DNA from: Pseudomonas fluorescens
Lineage (GTDB): Bacteria; Pseudomonadota; Gammaproteobacteria; Pseudomonadales; Pseudomonadaceae
Direction: 5' to 3'
Assembly (NCBI RefSeq): GCF_000968015.1
Contig: NZ_LACH01000008.1
Location: 165,715 to 229,714 of the forward strand
Length of the DNA: 64,000 nt
Numbering within the stretch: position 1 is the first letter of the stretch; every line of letters starts with the position of its first letter. Of this stretch, positions 55,197-64,000 are shown one piece after another. Made by a program: the position numbers and the translations under genes. A model generated the notes under the pieces. The model was given only the letters and a program-made list of their open reading frames with translations, did not search any database and had not been told where the DNA came from.

Positions 55197-56627
55197 ATGA
55201 AGCGCTTCATCCAAGGCGAACATCGCGGTCAAAGCACCTTACTTCCCGAGAGTCTTGACGACTACGTCAGCGATACCAACCCGGTGCGCGTAGTCGACGT
55301 CTTCGTCGACGAACTCGACCTGGCCAAACTTGGTTTTGACGGTGTCATACCGGCAGAGACGGGCCGGCCAGCTTATCACCCCGCGATCCTGTTGAAGATT
55401 TACATCTACGGCTATCTGAACCGGGTTCAGTCGAGTCGACGCCTGGAGCGGGAAGCCCAACGCAACGTCGAGCTGATGTGGCTGACCGGGCGTTTGATGC
55501 CGGATTTCAAGACCATCGCCAACTTCCGAAAAGACAACAGCAAGGCCATCCGAGGCGTCTGCCGCCAGTTCGTTGTGCTGTGTCAGCAGTTGGGACTGTT
55601 CGGAGAAAATCTGGTCGCCATCGACGGCAGCAAATTCAAGGCAGTCAACAATCGTGACCGCAATTTCACCAGCGCCAAACTGAAGCGGCGAATGGAAGAA
55701 GTTGAATCGAGCATCAACCGTTACCTGACGGCACTCGATGCTGCCGATCGGCAAGAACCTACAGCCTCCGAGCCCAGCGCCGTGCGGCTGGAAGAGAAAA
55801 TCACCAAGCTGAAGACGCAAATGAAAGAGCTTCAGGCGATCGAAATCCAGCTCAATGAATCGCCGGATAAACAGGTCTCACTGACCGATCCGGACGCCCG
55901 CTCCATGATGACGCGCGGCACGGGAATCGTCGGCTACAACGTGCAGACAGCGGTCGATACTCAGCACCATTTGATCGTTGCTCATGAGGTCACCAACTAC
56001 GGTTCCGACCGCGATCAACTCAGCTCGATGGCGAAGCAGGCTCGCGATGCCATGGCGTCAGAAACGTTGGCGGTGGTTGCTGACCGAGGTTACTTCAAGA
56101 GTGAAGAAATCCTTGCTTGTCACGACGCGGACATCACTGCCTACGTGCCAAAGCCGATGACTTCAAGCGCCAAGGCGGATGGTCGATTCGACAAAGATGT
56201 TTTCGTTTATGACGCAACGAAAAACGAATACATCTGTCCGGCGGGAGAGTCGCTGCCCTGGCGCTTCTCCAGTATTGAGAAAGGCATGAATATGCACTGT
56301 TACTGGAGTTCGAAATGCCAGGGCTGCGCACTGAAAACGCAGTGCACACCGAGCAAAAATCGTCGAGTAAGGCGCTGGGAACATGAAGCGGTGCTGGAGG
56401 AAATGCAGCGTCGGTTGAACCATGCACCGGACATGATGCGAATCCGAAAAAGGACGGTTGAGCATCCCTTCGGGACGCTCAAACAATGGATGGGCTCAAC
56501 GCATTTCCTGATGCGCAAACTGGTCGGGGTAAGCGCGGAGATGAGTCTCAATGTGCTCGCCTACAACATGAAGCGGGTTATGAACATCATCGGTACGGCA
56601 GGCCTGCTGAAGGCGATGGCGGCGTAA
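55197..56627 (+). CDS. IS1182-family transposase
   Basis: 476-residue DDE transposase with the N-terminal MKRFIQGEHRGQSTLLPESL typical of IS1182, a DUF772-type region (PAYHPAILLKIYIYGYLNRV), the IDGSKFKAVN block around the first acidic residue, VVADRGYFKSEEIL around the second, and a C-terminal Cys cluster CQGCALKTQC. The frame is complete, consistent with an active element. The same protein in decayed form is at 7179-7663. Confidence 0.94.
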   Translation: MKRFIQGEHRGQSTLLPESLDDYVSDTNPVRVVDVFVDELDLAKLGFDGVIPAETGRPAYHPAILLKIYIYGYLNRVQSSRRLEREAQRNVELMWLTGRLMPDFKTIANFRKDNSKAIRGVCRQFVVLCQQLGLFGENLVAIDGSKFKAVNNRDRNFTSAKLKRRMEEVESSINRYLTALDAADRQEPTASEPSAVRLEEKITKLKTQMKELQAIEIQLNESPDKQVSLTDPDARSMMTRGTGIVGYNVQTAVDTQHHLIVAHEVTNYGSDRDQLSSMAKQARDAMASETLAVVADRGYFKSEEILACHDADITAYVPKPMTSSAKADGRFDKDVFVYDATKNEYICPAGESLPWRFSSIEKGMNMHCYWSSKCQGCALKTQCTPSKNRRVRRWEHEAVLEEMQRRLNHAPDMMRIRKRTVEHPFGTLKQWMGSTHFLMRKLVGVSAEMSLNVLAYNMKRVMNIIGTAGLLKAMAA

Positions 56628-56746
56628 AGCCTCGGTTTTCTCTGCTCCAGAAGGCGCTATACCGCGCCATAACCGCTTTGGAACGTCAATAATGCTTATC
56701 GCGGCAAACGCTTGGGCAATCGCATCGCCTAGGAACGCATGGTTGA

Positions 56747-57990
<1,244 letters not shown>

Positions 57991-58021
57991 ATGCTTCACC
58001 ACCTAACAAGAAGGTCCACTT

Positions 58022-58540
58022 ATGAAAACAATAACAATCACACCGGTCCGTCAGCTGGTCTCGTTGTTCATTGCCGCATTGTCGCTGGGCGCAGTGTTAC
58101 AGGTAACGCCTGCCGTGGCCGCGGCCATCGCACCGCCAGGCGCCCCGGTGGCGGGGATGATTGATCACGTCGACCACATCGTCGTGACCGCTTCCGACCC
58201 GCAAGCAACCATTCATTTCTACACCGAAGTAATGGGTATGCACCTGGAGCAGTTTGGCGAAGGCCGGGTGGCCTTCACGTTCGGCAACCAGAAAATCAAC
58301 ATGCACGTGCGCGGACATGAAATCGAACCCAAGGCCCACCTGCCGGTTCCGGGTTCCCTGGACCTGTGCTTTATCGCCAGCGTGCCACTGGATCAGGTCA
58401 TCGCCCACCTCAAAACGGTGAACTGGCCGTTGGTGGAAGGTCCAGTGAGCCGCACCGGGGCCAGGGGACCGATTCGCTCGGTGTACCTGCGTGATCCCGA
58501 TCTCAACCTGATCGAGATTTCCGAGTACATCCAGAAGTAA
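58022..58540 (+). CDS. VOC/glyoxalase-family protein with N-terminal signal peptide
   Basis: 172 residues. The first 35 look like a Sec signal peptide: polar start, hydrophobic LVSLFIAALSLGAVLQ, then TPAVAAA. The VOC core starts at MIDHVDHIVVTASDP near residue 46 and matches the split VOC gene at 54520/56783 along its length ([36 protein letters not shown]). VOC enzymes of this group are normally cytoplasmic, so export is unusual. An internal start at 58157 would give a cytoplasmic form but has no good ribosome site. Confidence 0.85.
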   Translation: MKTITITPVRQLVSLFIAALSLGAVLQVTPAVAAAIAPPGAPVAGMIDHVDHIVVTASDPQATIHFYTEVMGMHLEQFGEGRVAFTFGNQKINMHVRGHEIEPKAHLPVPGSLDLCFIASVPLDQVIAHLKTVNWPLVEGPVSRTGARGPIRSVYLRDPDLNLIEISEYIQK

Positions 58541-58627
58541 CCATCCCCCGAAACAATCTTTCCCGGGCGATCGGTCATGCACCGTTAGCTGCTCGGGGAA
58601 ATGCGTCACGCCTGCGAGGAAGCCATC

Positions 58628-59959
58628 ATGACAACAACAATTACACCCTCGATTGCCGAAAAACCACCGAGCCATTCACGTCTGCGCCGAGTGTTCCGCC
58701 ACCTGTATGTGCAGGTGCTGATGGCGATTGTGCTGGGCATTATCTTCGGCCATTTCTACCCCAGCCTCGGCGAAGAAATGAAGCCGCTGGGCGACACGTT
58801 CATCAAGCTGATCAAGATGCTGATTGCACCGATCATCTTCTGCACCGTGGTCAGCGGTATCGCCAGCATGCAGAGTCTCAAGCGCATCGGCCGGGTCGGT
58901 TTCAAGTCGCTGCTGTACTTTGAAGTGCTGACCACCCTGGCGCTGGTGATCGGGCTGGTCGGGGTCAACCTGATGCAACCCGGCTCAGGTATGCACATCA
59001 ACCCGGCGACCCTCGACGGCCATGCCATCGACAGTTACAGCAAGCTGGCCCATGAACAGAGTGTGGTGGGTTTTCTGACCCATATCGTGCCCAGTACCGT
59101 GTTCGGCGCCTTTGCCGAGGGCGATATCCTCCAGGTGCTGTTCATTTCCATCCTGTTTGCCTTCGCCTTGCAGATGCTTGGTGCGGCCGGCAAGCCGCTG
59201 CTGAACCTGATCGACCTGGTGGCCCAGGCGTTTTTCCGGATGGTCAAAATCGTGATGTATGTCTCGCCGCTGGGGGCCTTTGGAGGCATGGCCTTTACCA
59301 TTGGCAAGTACGGCGTGGGTTCGTTGGGGGCGTATGGCAACTTGCTGATTTGCTACTACGTCACGGCGCTGTTTTTTGTGTTCGTGGTTCTCAATCTGGT
59401 CGCGCGCCTGGCCGGTTTCAGCCTGTGGCAGTTTCTCAAGTACATCCGCGATGAGCTGTTTCTGGTGTTGGGTACCTCGTCTTCGGAGTCGGCATTGCCT
59501 CGGTTGATGGGCAAGCTTGAGCGCCTGGGATGCGAGAAGTCGGTAGTGGGGTTGGTGGTGCCATCGGGTTACTGTTTCAACCTCGATGGCAGCTGCATCA
59601 ACATGACGGTACTGGCGATTTTCATTGCCCAAGCGCTGGATATCCCCCTTGATCTATGGCACCAGATCACTCTGTTGTTAATTCTGCTCCTGACCTCCAA
59701 AGGCGCGGCCAGTGTCACCGGCGGTGCGTTCATTACTCTCGCGGCGACCCTCGGCAGCCTGGATGTGATTCCGGCAGCAGGGCTGGTGCTGGTACTTGGG
59801 GTCTACCGGTTTATTTCCGAGGGCGGGGCGTTGATCAATGTCATCGGCAATGGTGTCGCTACGCTATTCATTGCCAAGTGGGAAGGGGCGTTGGACGAAG
59901 AGAAGCTAGCGGCCGAATTGAACAAGGGGTGTGCCCGTGAGTTAGAAGCACAGCCCTGA
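58628..59959 (+). CDS. dctA: C4-dicarboxylate transporter DctA
   Basis: 443-residue DAACS-family symporter importing succinate, fumarate, malate and similar acids with protons or sodium. Diagnostic blocks: YVQVLMAIVLGIIFGHFYPS, KMLIAPIIFCTVVSGIA, LGTSSSESALPRLM (serine-rich loop), GYCFNLDGSCINMT and SKGAASVTGGAFITLAATLG. The ATG at 58628 is chosen; the frame is open 27 bases upstream. It closes the CoA-transferase / HMG-lyase / VOC / dehydrogenase unit, suggesting the substrate is a dicarboxylic acid. Pseudomonads usually have another dctA elsewhere. Confidence 0.92.
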   Translation: MTTTITPSIAEKPPSHSRLRRVFRHLYVQVLMAIVLGIIFGHFYPSLGEEMKPLGDTFIKLIKMLIAPIIFCTVVSGIASMQSLKRIGRVGFKSLLYFEVLTTLALVIGLVGVNLMQPGSGMHINPATLDGHAIDSYSKLAHEQSVVGFLTHIVPSTVFGAFAEGDILQVLFISILFAFALQMLGAAGKPLLNLIDLVAQAFFRMVKIVMYVSPLGAFGGMAFTIGKYGVGSLGAYGNLLICYYVTALFFVFVVLNLVARLAGFSLWQFLKYIRDELFLVLGTSSSESALPRLMGKLERLGCEKSVVGLVVPSGYCFNLDGSCINMTVLAIFIAQALDIPLDLWHQITLLLILLLTSKGAASVTGGAFITLAATLGSLDVIPAAGLVLVLGVYRFISEGGALINVIGNGVATLFIAKWEGALDEEKLAAELNKGCARELEAQP

Positions 59960-59980
59960 ACGAGTTGTCGCAAGACAGCC

Positions 59981-60018
59981 CCAAGACCGCCCGGTCCACG
60001 AAAGCCGCGCGGTTTTGG
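59981..60018 (+). terminator. Probable terminator after dctA
   Basis: CCAAGACCGC (59981-59990) pairs with GCGGTTTTGG (60009-60018) with one G-T pair, around an 18-base loop, followed by GTTTCTAAAT. Moderate. Confidence 0.5.
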
Positions 60019-60130
60019 GTTTCTAAATCAGGAAGGCGTGTTTGCCGGACGCTTACGAATGGCGGTAGACGCCGCTAAGGCTGCTGATCTTCCCCAAGGG
60101 CTCGTCGTATCTGTTCGTAGAGGACATTGA

Positions 60131-60679
60131 CATTCAATTAACTGTGCCCGGTGCAACGGGAATCTGTCGATCAAAAGCACCGCCGGGTACGGAACAACGG
60201 TCGCAATCTGCCTGCCAGAAAACAACAGCGTTGAGCTGGAGAAACCTGAAATCTCAGTGCCTGCCGCCGTCGGTCAAGGCCAGTCCATCCTCTTGGTCGA
60301 AGACGATGATTCTGTGCGTCTGATCAATCGGGCGGTTCTGGAAGAGCTTGGGTACAAGGTCCATGTTGCACGTGACGGCGAAGAGGCCTTGAGGGTCTTC
60401 AACCGCCTGGACAACGTCGACCTCTTGCTTACGGACGTTGGCTTGCCAGGCATGAACGGTCGTCAGTTGGCGGAAGTCATTCAACAACTCAAGCCGCGCT
60501 TGCCAGTGCTTTTTCTGACGGGATACGCAGAAGGCGCTATGACCAGGGCTGATTTTCTTGGCCCTTACATGCAACTGTTGACCAAGCCTTTCACACTGGA
60601 ATTACTCGCCAGTTGTGTGAATAGCATGCTTGAAAAAAACGACTTCAGCCCGGACGGCCATCCCCTACCGAAGCGCTAA
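60131..60679 (+). pseudogene. Remnant of a hybrid histidine kinase: end of ATPase domain plus receiver domain
   Basis: An ATG at 60257 could start a 140-residue receiver-domain protein (ILLVEDDDSVRLINRAVLEE, phospho-Asp in LLTDVGLPGMNG, late Lys in LLTKPFTLE). In the same frame upstream, 60158-60217 encodes GNLSIKSTAGYGTTVAICLP, the typical end of a histidine-kinase ATPase domain just before an attached receiver. A stop at 60128-60130 and unrecognisable DNA before it show that the rest is gone. I read this as the 3' end of a decayed hybrid kinase. A stand-alone receiver could still be translated from 60257. Confidence 0.75.
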
Positions 60680-60693
60680 CCAAACCCTCAATG

Positions 60694-61878
60694 TCATTCA
60701 AGGGTAGCGTTAATTGCTGGAAAGTGGACATCGAACGTAGTACCGCTCTCCATACTCGAGTTGACCGACACGTATCCTTCGTGAGCCTTGGCGATTTCTC
60801 GAACAATGAATAATCCAAGCCCGACACTGCGCGCGTCGCTGTCAGTCTCGGTGCCCCGAGTCATAGGCTCGAAGAGGATGGCTTTTAGCGATTGAGGAAT
60901 GACCGGTCCTTGGTTGTGGACGGACACACTTGCTTCGCCGTCTTCTTGGCGAGAGGTGATCGTGATGGGCTGTTGTAAGTCGCCATAAGCCACGCTATTG
61001 GCGACCAGATTCCCAATGATCTGCTGCACGCGATCCGCATCCAGATACGCACGGCCGGCGCCGATGGCGTTGTGGAGCAGGGTTGCCTTGGGAAACGCGA
61101 TGCGCAGTTCGCCGACACTCTGGCTGACGACCTTGTGCAAATCCACTGTAGATGGAGATATCGCGATACCGCGACCGACTTTGGCCAAAGTAAAGTCTAG
61201 AAGGTCGGCGATCATGCGCTCAGCGCGTTCGGCCGACTGGCTGATGTGGCCAAGCATTCGGGTTTCTTTAGCGGTGCGTTCGCCTCGGGCGAGAATGTCG
61301 GAGGCCATCTTGATCGCGGTCAGCGGGTTTTTCAGATCGTGGCTGACGATGGCGACCATTTGTTCGGCAAACGATGCGCGGCGCTGGGCTTCTTCGTAGG
61401 CTAAATTCAGTTCGTCCTGGGCGTGCTGGAGCGCGGTTTCGGTGGCGGTTTTTTCCCGCAGCAGGTCTTCGGCGACTTTTCGGGCCTTTACCAGTTCGCG
61501 CTCGTACTTGTCACGGTCGGTGGTGCCGAACAGTGCCAATTCATAAAACGAACCGCTGGCGTGCTCGCGTCTTATGCCGTTGAGCAGCATGGTGACGGTG
61601 CGTTTGTCCCGGTGAACCAGATCGAGTTTCACCTCGGCCACCGAGCCTTGCATCTGCATCAGCGGCGCCCAGTGAGTTTGATGAAAAATGCGTCCGCCCA
61701 TGGTCAGCAGTTCTTGAAAACGCTTACCGCACAGCTCTGGCTGGCTGAAGCCAATCCCGTTACTGAACGTCAGGTTGGCCCGCAGGATCGTGCCGTCCTC
61801 TTTCGTCACCACCAATCCGCAAGGCGCTTCGTCGAACAACGTCTGCGAGTCGGGCAGCGACGGTGCATCAGTCGACAT
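60694..61878 (-). CDS. PAS-domain sensor histidine kinase, coupled to an RsbQ-like hydrolase
   Basis: 394 residues. A PAS domain occupies about 1-120 (DEAPCGLVVTKEDGTILRAN; FYELALFGTTDRD), then a coiled-coil linker, the HisKA helix with His180 in AIVSHDLKNPLTAIKM, and a HATPase domain with GNLVANSVAYGD, SVGLGLFIVREI and a final SGTTFDVHFP. There is no membrane segment, so it is cytoplasmic. The start at 61878 overlaps the end of the RsbQ-like hydrolase gene by 11 bases. In Bacillus, RsbQ works with the PAS protein RsbP; this kinase would be an analogous partner. No cognate response regulator is adjacent except the decayed receiver at 60257. Confidence 0.9.
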   Translation of the reverse strand: MSTDAPSLPDSQTLFDEAPCGLVVTKEDGTILRANLTFSNGIGFSQPELCGKRFQELLTMGGRIFHQTHWAPLMQMQGSVAEVKLDLVHRDKRTVTMLLNGIRREHASGSFYELALFGTTDRDKYERELVKARKVAEDLLREKTATETALQHAQDELNLAYEEAQRRASFAEQMVAIVSHDLKNPLTAIKMASDILARGERTAKETRMLGHISQSAERAERMIADLLDFTLAKVGRGIAISPSTVDLHKVVSQSVGELRIAFPKATLLHNAIGAGRAYLDADRVQQIIGNLVANSVAYGDLQQPITITSRQEDGEASVSVHNQGPVIPQSLKAILFEPMTRGTETDSDARSVGLGLFIVREIAKAHEGYVSVNSSMESGTTFDVHFPAINATLE

Positions 61879-62683
61879 GAGTGCCCACCCACGGCGACAG
61901 GAAGCTGTCCATGGCGTCGGAGCAGGCACTTGGCGCGCTCATGTGGGGGCAATGTCCGACGTTGGCCACCAGGCACAACGTGCTGTTGGGGAGTACGGCG
62001 TGCAGGTATTCACCCACGACGACGGGGGCGATGAGGTCTTCGGTGGATTGCAGAATCAGGGTTGGCGTGGTCAGGCCCACGACGTCTTTGCGGTTGTCCG
62101 ACATGAACGTGACCCGTGCGAATTGCTTGGCGATCTCGGGTTCGGTGCGGCAGAAGCTGTTGGTGAGTTCTTCGCCCAGCGCCGGTTGCCCGGGCGCGCC
62201 CATGATGACCGGGGCCATGGTGCTGGACCAGCCGAGATAGTTGCTGTCGAGGGTGTCGAGCAGTGAGTGGATGTCTTCGAGTTTGAATCCGCCCACGTAG
62301 TCGTTGGAATCGATGTAGCAGGGCGAAGGACCGATCATCACGTGGGCGACGATTCTGTCGTGGGCCTGGCGATCCGTCAGTGCGCCGATCATGGCGCTGA
62401 CGGAGTGGCCGACGAGAATCACCGGGCCGGAGGTGAACTGTTCGATGATTTCGCCAAGGTCTTGGGCGTACCCGGCCAGTGCGTCATATTTCGTTTTGTC
62501 ATACGCACCGAGGTTCGACTCGCCCGCACCCACCAGGTCATACAGCACGACCTTGAAACGCCCGGTGAAGTGGTCGACGAGATACCGCCACATGGTCTGA
62601 TCGCAGCCGAAGCCGTGAGAGAAGATCAATGTCGCCGGACCGTCGCCCATCACTTTTACGTTGTTGCGATGTTGGAGGTCCAT
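61868..62683 (-). CDS. RsbQ/KAI2-like alpha/beta hydrolase (putative small-molecule sensor)
   Basis: 271 residues, matching Bacillus RsbQ in length and motifs: RNNVKVMGDGPATLIFSHGF, GCDQTMWR, DLVGAGESNLGAYD, MIGPSPCYID and GHCPHMS (recalled similarity). The catalytic triad is Ser94 (VGHSVSAM), Asp216 (STEDLIAP) and His244 (NVGHCPHM). RsbQ is required for energy-stress signalling through the PAS phosphatase RsbP, and plant relatives (KAI2, D14) perceive butenolides. Overlap with the PAS kinase gene argues that it feeds a ligand or product to that kinase. The ATG at 62683 is the natural start. Confidence 0.9.
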   Translation of the reverse strand: MDLQHRNNVKVMGDGPATLIFSHGFGCDQTMWRYLVDHFTGRFKVVLYDLVGAGESNLGAYDKTKYDALAGYAQDLGEIIEQFTSGPVILVGHSVSAMIGALTDRQAHDRIVAHVMIGPSPCYIDSNDYVGGFKLEDIHSLLDTLDSNYLGWSSTMAPVIMGAPGQPALGEELTNSFCRTEPEIAKQFARVTFMSDNRKDVVGLTTPTLILQSTEDLIAPVVVGEYLHAVLPNSTLCLVANVGHCPHMSAPSACSDAMDSFLSPWVGTHVD

Positions 62684-62791
62684 GTGTGTCTTCCCGGGCG
62701 GGCCAAAGGTATTTTTGGCGTCTTTGGCAGTGTAAATAGTCGCAGGTATCTGGTCACGTGTTATAGACGTATGGAGTATTGATAAAAGCCA

Positions 62792-64000
62792 CTATTGCGT
62801 GGACTCATCTGCGGAGCACCATCGATTTCGTCCTCGTTGTTTAGCTGAATAGAGTTGCGCGTCAGCCGACTTTAACAAAGTCGCTGGCGTCACTATTTTG
62901 ATACTCGGGCGGCTCGTAGTAATGCCTGCGCTGGCAGTCACCTTTCCCAACGGATGTTCGGTGTGCTCGATGTTCAATGATCGAATGGCTTCCAGGATAT
63001 CTTGGGTGACCTGTTTTGCGCCTGCGCTATCCGTGTTGGGAAGTAGCACTGTAAATTCTTCGCCACCGTACCTGACGGCCAGATCCCCAGGTCTTTTGAC
63101 CGCTTGCCGGATCGCGCCTCCCACTGCGCTCAGGCAGTCATCACCGGCTGCGTGTCCGTACCTGTCGTTGTAGCGTTTGAAGTAATCGACATCGAGCATG
63201 ACCACGGCAAGCGATGAACCTTGACGCTTGGCTAAACGTATTTCATCTATCAGCGCAGTATCCAGACGCCGGCGATTGCCCAGCCCCGTCAAACTGTCAG
63301 TCAGGGCCATGTCTCGCATGGCTTGGTGTGCGTGACGTAACTCTCTTTCCATCACCATTCTTTGACGGAGCTGATTCAAAACGATGAATCCAAAAGTCGC
63401 GAGCACGGCAATCAAGAACACTAGCACGAGCCCTGTTTTCAGTAGATCACGGCGCCAAGGTGCAATGATGGATTCACGAGACAGCCCGGCTTCTACAACC
63501 AGAGGATAGGTCGTCAACGCTCTATAACCATACAGGCGCTCGGTGTCGTCTATGACGGCCTTGACTTCAGCGATGCCTTCGTTGGACGTTGGCAAGTAGC
63601 GCTTGAAAATCTCGCTGGTCGCCAGGCTTTTACCGACAACGGAGGCGATGAAGGGACGACGCACCAGGACTGTTCCGCTGCGCGTGGCCAGAACCAAAGC
63701 GCCCTTGTCATCAATCTTGAAATCGCCGTAGTAGTCCACGAAGTAACTGACCTTGACCGTCCCCAGCAGTACGCCCGCGAACGACCCATCTGGATTGTTT
63801 AATCGGCGAGAGATGGGAATGATGAGATCGTCGGTTGATCGACTCCTGACGACTTCGCCGATACGCACGTTTCGATCATTGTGCGCACGGTGATACTGGA
63901 AATAATCGCGGTCGGCGTTGTTCGCCGGCTCTGGAGTGACTTCCTTGTCCGTCACGATCCACTGCCCGTCAGGGCCGTAAATAAAAAGGTTCTTCACGGA
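62792..64000 (-). CDS. Diguanylate cyclase with periplasmic sensor domain (partial, cut by window end)
   Basis: About 401 residues visible; the 5' end lies beyond the window. The N-terminal part (LFIYGPDGQWIVTDKE, DDLIIPISRRLNNPDGSFAG) resembles the distal part of a dCache sensor, followed by one membrane segment (TGLVLVFLIAVLATFGFIVL) and a GGDEF domain with the active motif YGGEEF. The inhibitory site RPGD lies five residues upstream of GGEEF, so product inhibition by c-di-GMP is expected. No EAL domain follows. It makes c-di-GMP in response to an extracytoplasmic signal, likely an amino or organic acid given the dCache type. Confidence 0.9.
   Translation of the reverse strand, partial: SVKNLFIYGPDGQWIVTDKEVTPEPANNADRDYFQYHRAHNDRNVRIGEVVRSRSTDDLIIPISRRLNNPDGSFAGVLLGTVKVSYFVDYYGDFKIDDKGALVLATRSGTVLVRRPFIASVVGKSLATSEIFKRYLPTSNEGIAEVKAVIDDTERLYGYRALTTYPLVVEAGLSRESIIAPWRRDLLKTGLVLVFLIAVLATFGFIVLNQLRQRMVMERELRHAHQAMRDMALTDSLTGLGNRRRLDTALIDEIRLAKRQGSSLAVVMLDVDYFKRYNDRYGHAAGDDCLSAVGGAIRQAVKRPGDLAVRYGGEEFTVLLPNTDSAGAKQVTQDILEAIRSLNIEHTEHPLGKVTASAGITTSRPSIKIVTPATLLKSADAQLYSAKQRGRNRWCSADESTQ

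Overview
The window reads as chromosomal accessory DNA from a plant- or soil-associated Pseudomonas, most likely of the P. fluorescens/putida type. The evidence is high-GC codon use, closely packed operons, Pseudomonas-type proteins (AtsK-like sulfatase, ornithine cyclodeaminase, acetylpolyamine amidohydrolase, DctA, MHS and ACS transporters) and many LysR, Lrp, AraC and TetR regulators. I saw no rRNA, tRNA, CRISPR array or phage genes. Taxonomy is inferred from protein resemblance, not from a marker gene.

Layout. 0-7 kb: an SRAP-domain protein, then a sulfur-scavenging operon (AtsK-type dioxygenase, ABC importer, FMN-dependent monooxygenase). 7.1-7.7 kb: a decayed IS1182-family remnant that touches the stop codon of an outer-membrane factor gene. 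7.7-14.4 kb: an RND efflux system with a TetR regulator and two matching GTGAC-N14-GTCAC palindromes. 14.4-20 kb: a hydroxyacid dehydrogenase / SDR / FAH-family hydrolase / MFS catabolic unit with a divergent AraC regulator. 20-24.5 kb: amino acid permease, ornithine cyclodeaminase, acetylpolyamine amidohydrolase and a divergent Lrp regulator. 24.7-33 kb: a PLP gamma-lyase, permease, LysR, divergent threonine synthase paralog, Lrp, short homoserine dehydrogenase and aldehyde dehydrogenase, which together look like homoserine/threonine-type catabolism.

33-44.5 kb is a leftward gene series: three tandem RraA-type aldolases, an aminotransferase, a two-subunit TPP decarboxylase, acyl-CoA dehydrogenase, class III CoA-transferase, EtfB/EtfA, a MaoC-type hydratase and a CitE-type lyase, with a divergent LysR gene. 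The order of activities suggests conversion of an amino acid through a 2-oxo acid and a branched dicarboxylyl-CoA to acetyl-CoA and pyruvate. I propose C4-substituted glutamates as one possible substrate class (inference). 44.7-51.3 kb holds an alpha/beta hydrolase, two transporters, a LysR and another MFS gene.

51.3-60 kb is a second CoA-dependent unit: LysR, CoA-transferase, HMG-CoA-lyase-type enzyme, a VOC gene, a D-2-hydroxyacid dehydrogenase, a second VOC protein with a signal peptide, and DctA. The first VOC gene is cleanly split by a 2.1-kb IS1182-family element with perfect 16-bp terminal repeats and a 4-bp target duplication. The element carries a divergently oriented barstar-like gene beside its transposase. 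60-64 kb is a signalling cluster: a decayed hybrid-kinase remnant, a PAS histidine kinase overlapping an RsbQ-like hydrolase, and a GGDEF protein cut by the window end.

The strongest leads are the barstar cargo in the insertion sequence, the RsbQ-like hydrolase/PAS-kinase pair, the 33-44 kb catabolic pathway with three RraA paralogs, and the homoserine-type island with an altered threonine synthase.
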